This document shows, in pieces, positions 14,510 through 14,714 of a DNA stretch of 14,714 nucleotides. Numbering within the stretch: position 1 is the stretch's first letter; every line of letters starts with the position of its first letter. The notes beneath the pieces are model-generated. The model was not told the origin of the DNA. It worked only from the letters and a program-made list of their open reading frames with translations, and did no database searches. Source of the DNA: an uncultured Selenomonadales bacterium (GTDB taxonomy: Bacteria; Bacillota; Negativicutes; Selenomonadales; Selenomonadaceae); assembly GCA_946403735.1 (NCBI GenBank), contig CAMJAZ010000004.1, positions 1 through 14,714 on the forward strand, written 5' to 3'. The position numbers and the translations under genes were made by a program.

Positions 14510-14714
14510 ATGCAAAGGCGACATTTTCATCAGAAAAATTGAGTTTAGAAATTTTTTCAGCATAACGCGCTTTCAAAATTTTAAAAGCTTCATCAGCAAT
14601 ATCCCAATCTTTACTTGTTAAAATCCAATCGTCACATTTATCATTAAACCAAGCTGGTTGATTAACAATAATTTTTTCGCCTTTGTATTCATATTCGACA
14701 GGTCTAATGTCGCG
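14508..14714 (-). CDS. Probable MqsA-family antitoxin, C-terminal part
   Basis: Read on the minus strand, 68 codons and a TAA (14508-14510) are open to the window edge; the 5' end is outside. The peptide begins RDIRPVEYEYKGEKIIV, then NQPAWFNDKC, then TSKDWDIADEAF. This matches the layout around the end of the N-terminal zinc domain of MqsA/YgiT-type proteins (charged strand, YxYKG, PxW followed by a cysteine, then a helix), whose first CxxC pair would lie upstream. No DNA-binding helix-turn-helix follows, because the protein ends after about 25 more residues, so it is a short form. The toxin partner, if any, would lie beyond the right edge. It converges on the 13863 gene. Confidence 0.55.
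   Translation of the reverse strand, partial: RDIRPVEYEYKGEKIIVNQPAWFNDKCDDWILTSKDWDIADEAFKILKARYAEKISKLNFSDENVAFA

Noticed and set aside
14300..14563. 87-codon minus-strand open frame across the terminator
   Set aside because: It runs through the terminator and over the 200-residue gene; the frame from 14714 to 14508 has a recognisable family instead.

Overview
The window looks like chromosomal DNA of low to moderate G+C from an anaerobic Firmicute, most likely a diderm Negativicute (Selenomonas relatives). The basis is mixed. The S4 protein has the zinc-free 'MAIDRTP' type N-terminus that I associate with Negativicutes. The window encodes an RTX-type protein of the kind exported by type I secretion across two membranes. 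TTG and GTG start codons are very common. No rRNA marker is present, so the placement is inference.

Layout, left to right: (1) positions 2-361 hold the 3' end of an Rpn/PD-(D/E)XK-type nuclease gene. (2) 409-1203 is a zinc hydrolase of the PhlG/phloretin-hydrolase family with all four metal ligands. (3) 1266-4491 is the alpha ribosomal operon rpmJ-rpsM-rpsK-rpsD-rpoA-rplQ behind its own promoter. (4) 4598-8915 is a fatty-acid synthesis block, fabG-acpP-(fabK/NMO-like)-fabF, followed by rnc. (5) 8916-9295 is a 380-bp non-coding stretch with a terminator, a good promoter and a nested structured RNA. Its 3' end looks like the right end (omega RNA/reRNA end) of an IS200/IS605-type element. (6) 9296-11107 encodes a putative secreted gluzincin metallopeptidase with C-terminal RTX repeats. 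(7) 11227-13821 is mutS, followed by an unrecognised 200-residue protein. (8) At the right edge, on the minus strand, is the 3' end of a probable MqsA-type antitoxin gene.

The core genes are all on the plus strand and form housekeeping units: translation and transcription (L36, S13, S11, S4, RNA polymerase alpha, L17), membrane lipid synthesis, RNA processing and mismatch repair. The usual clusters are cut. The infA/secY side is missing before rpmJ, and rplQ runs almost directly into fabG without fabD or plsX.

The most unusual structure is in the short spacers. Five of them (before rpsK, rpsD, rpoA, fabK and fabF) are built almost wholly of degenerate 7-bp tandem units, with a different unit in each, ending at the Shine-Dalgarno sequence; a sixth (before rplQ) shares units with them. 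The spacer before rpoA carries telomere-like CCCTAAA units that fold back on an inverted TTTAGGG-like stretch. The second unusual area is the RNA-like leader in front of the RTX metallopeptidase, a unit bracketed by two copies of the same 26-bp terminator.
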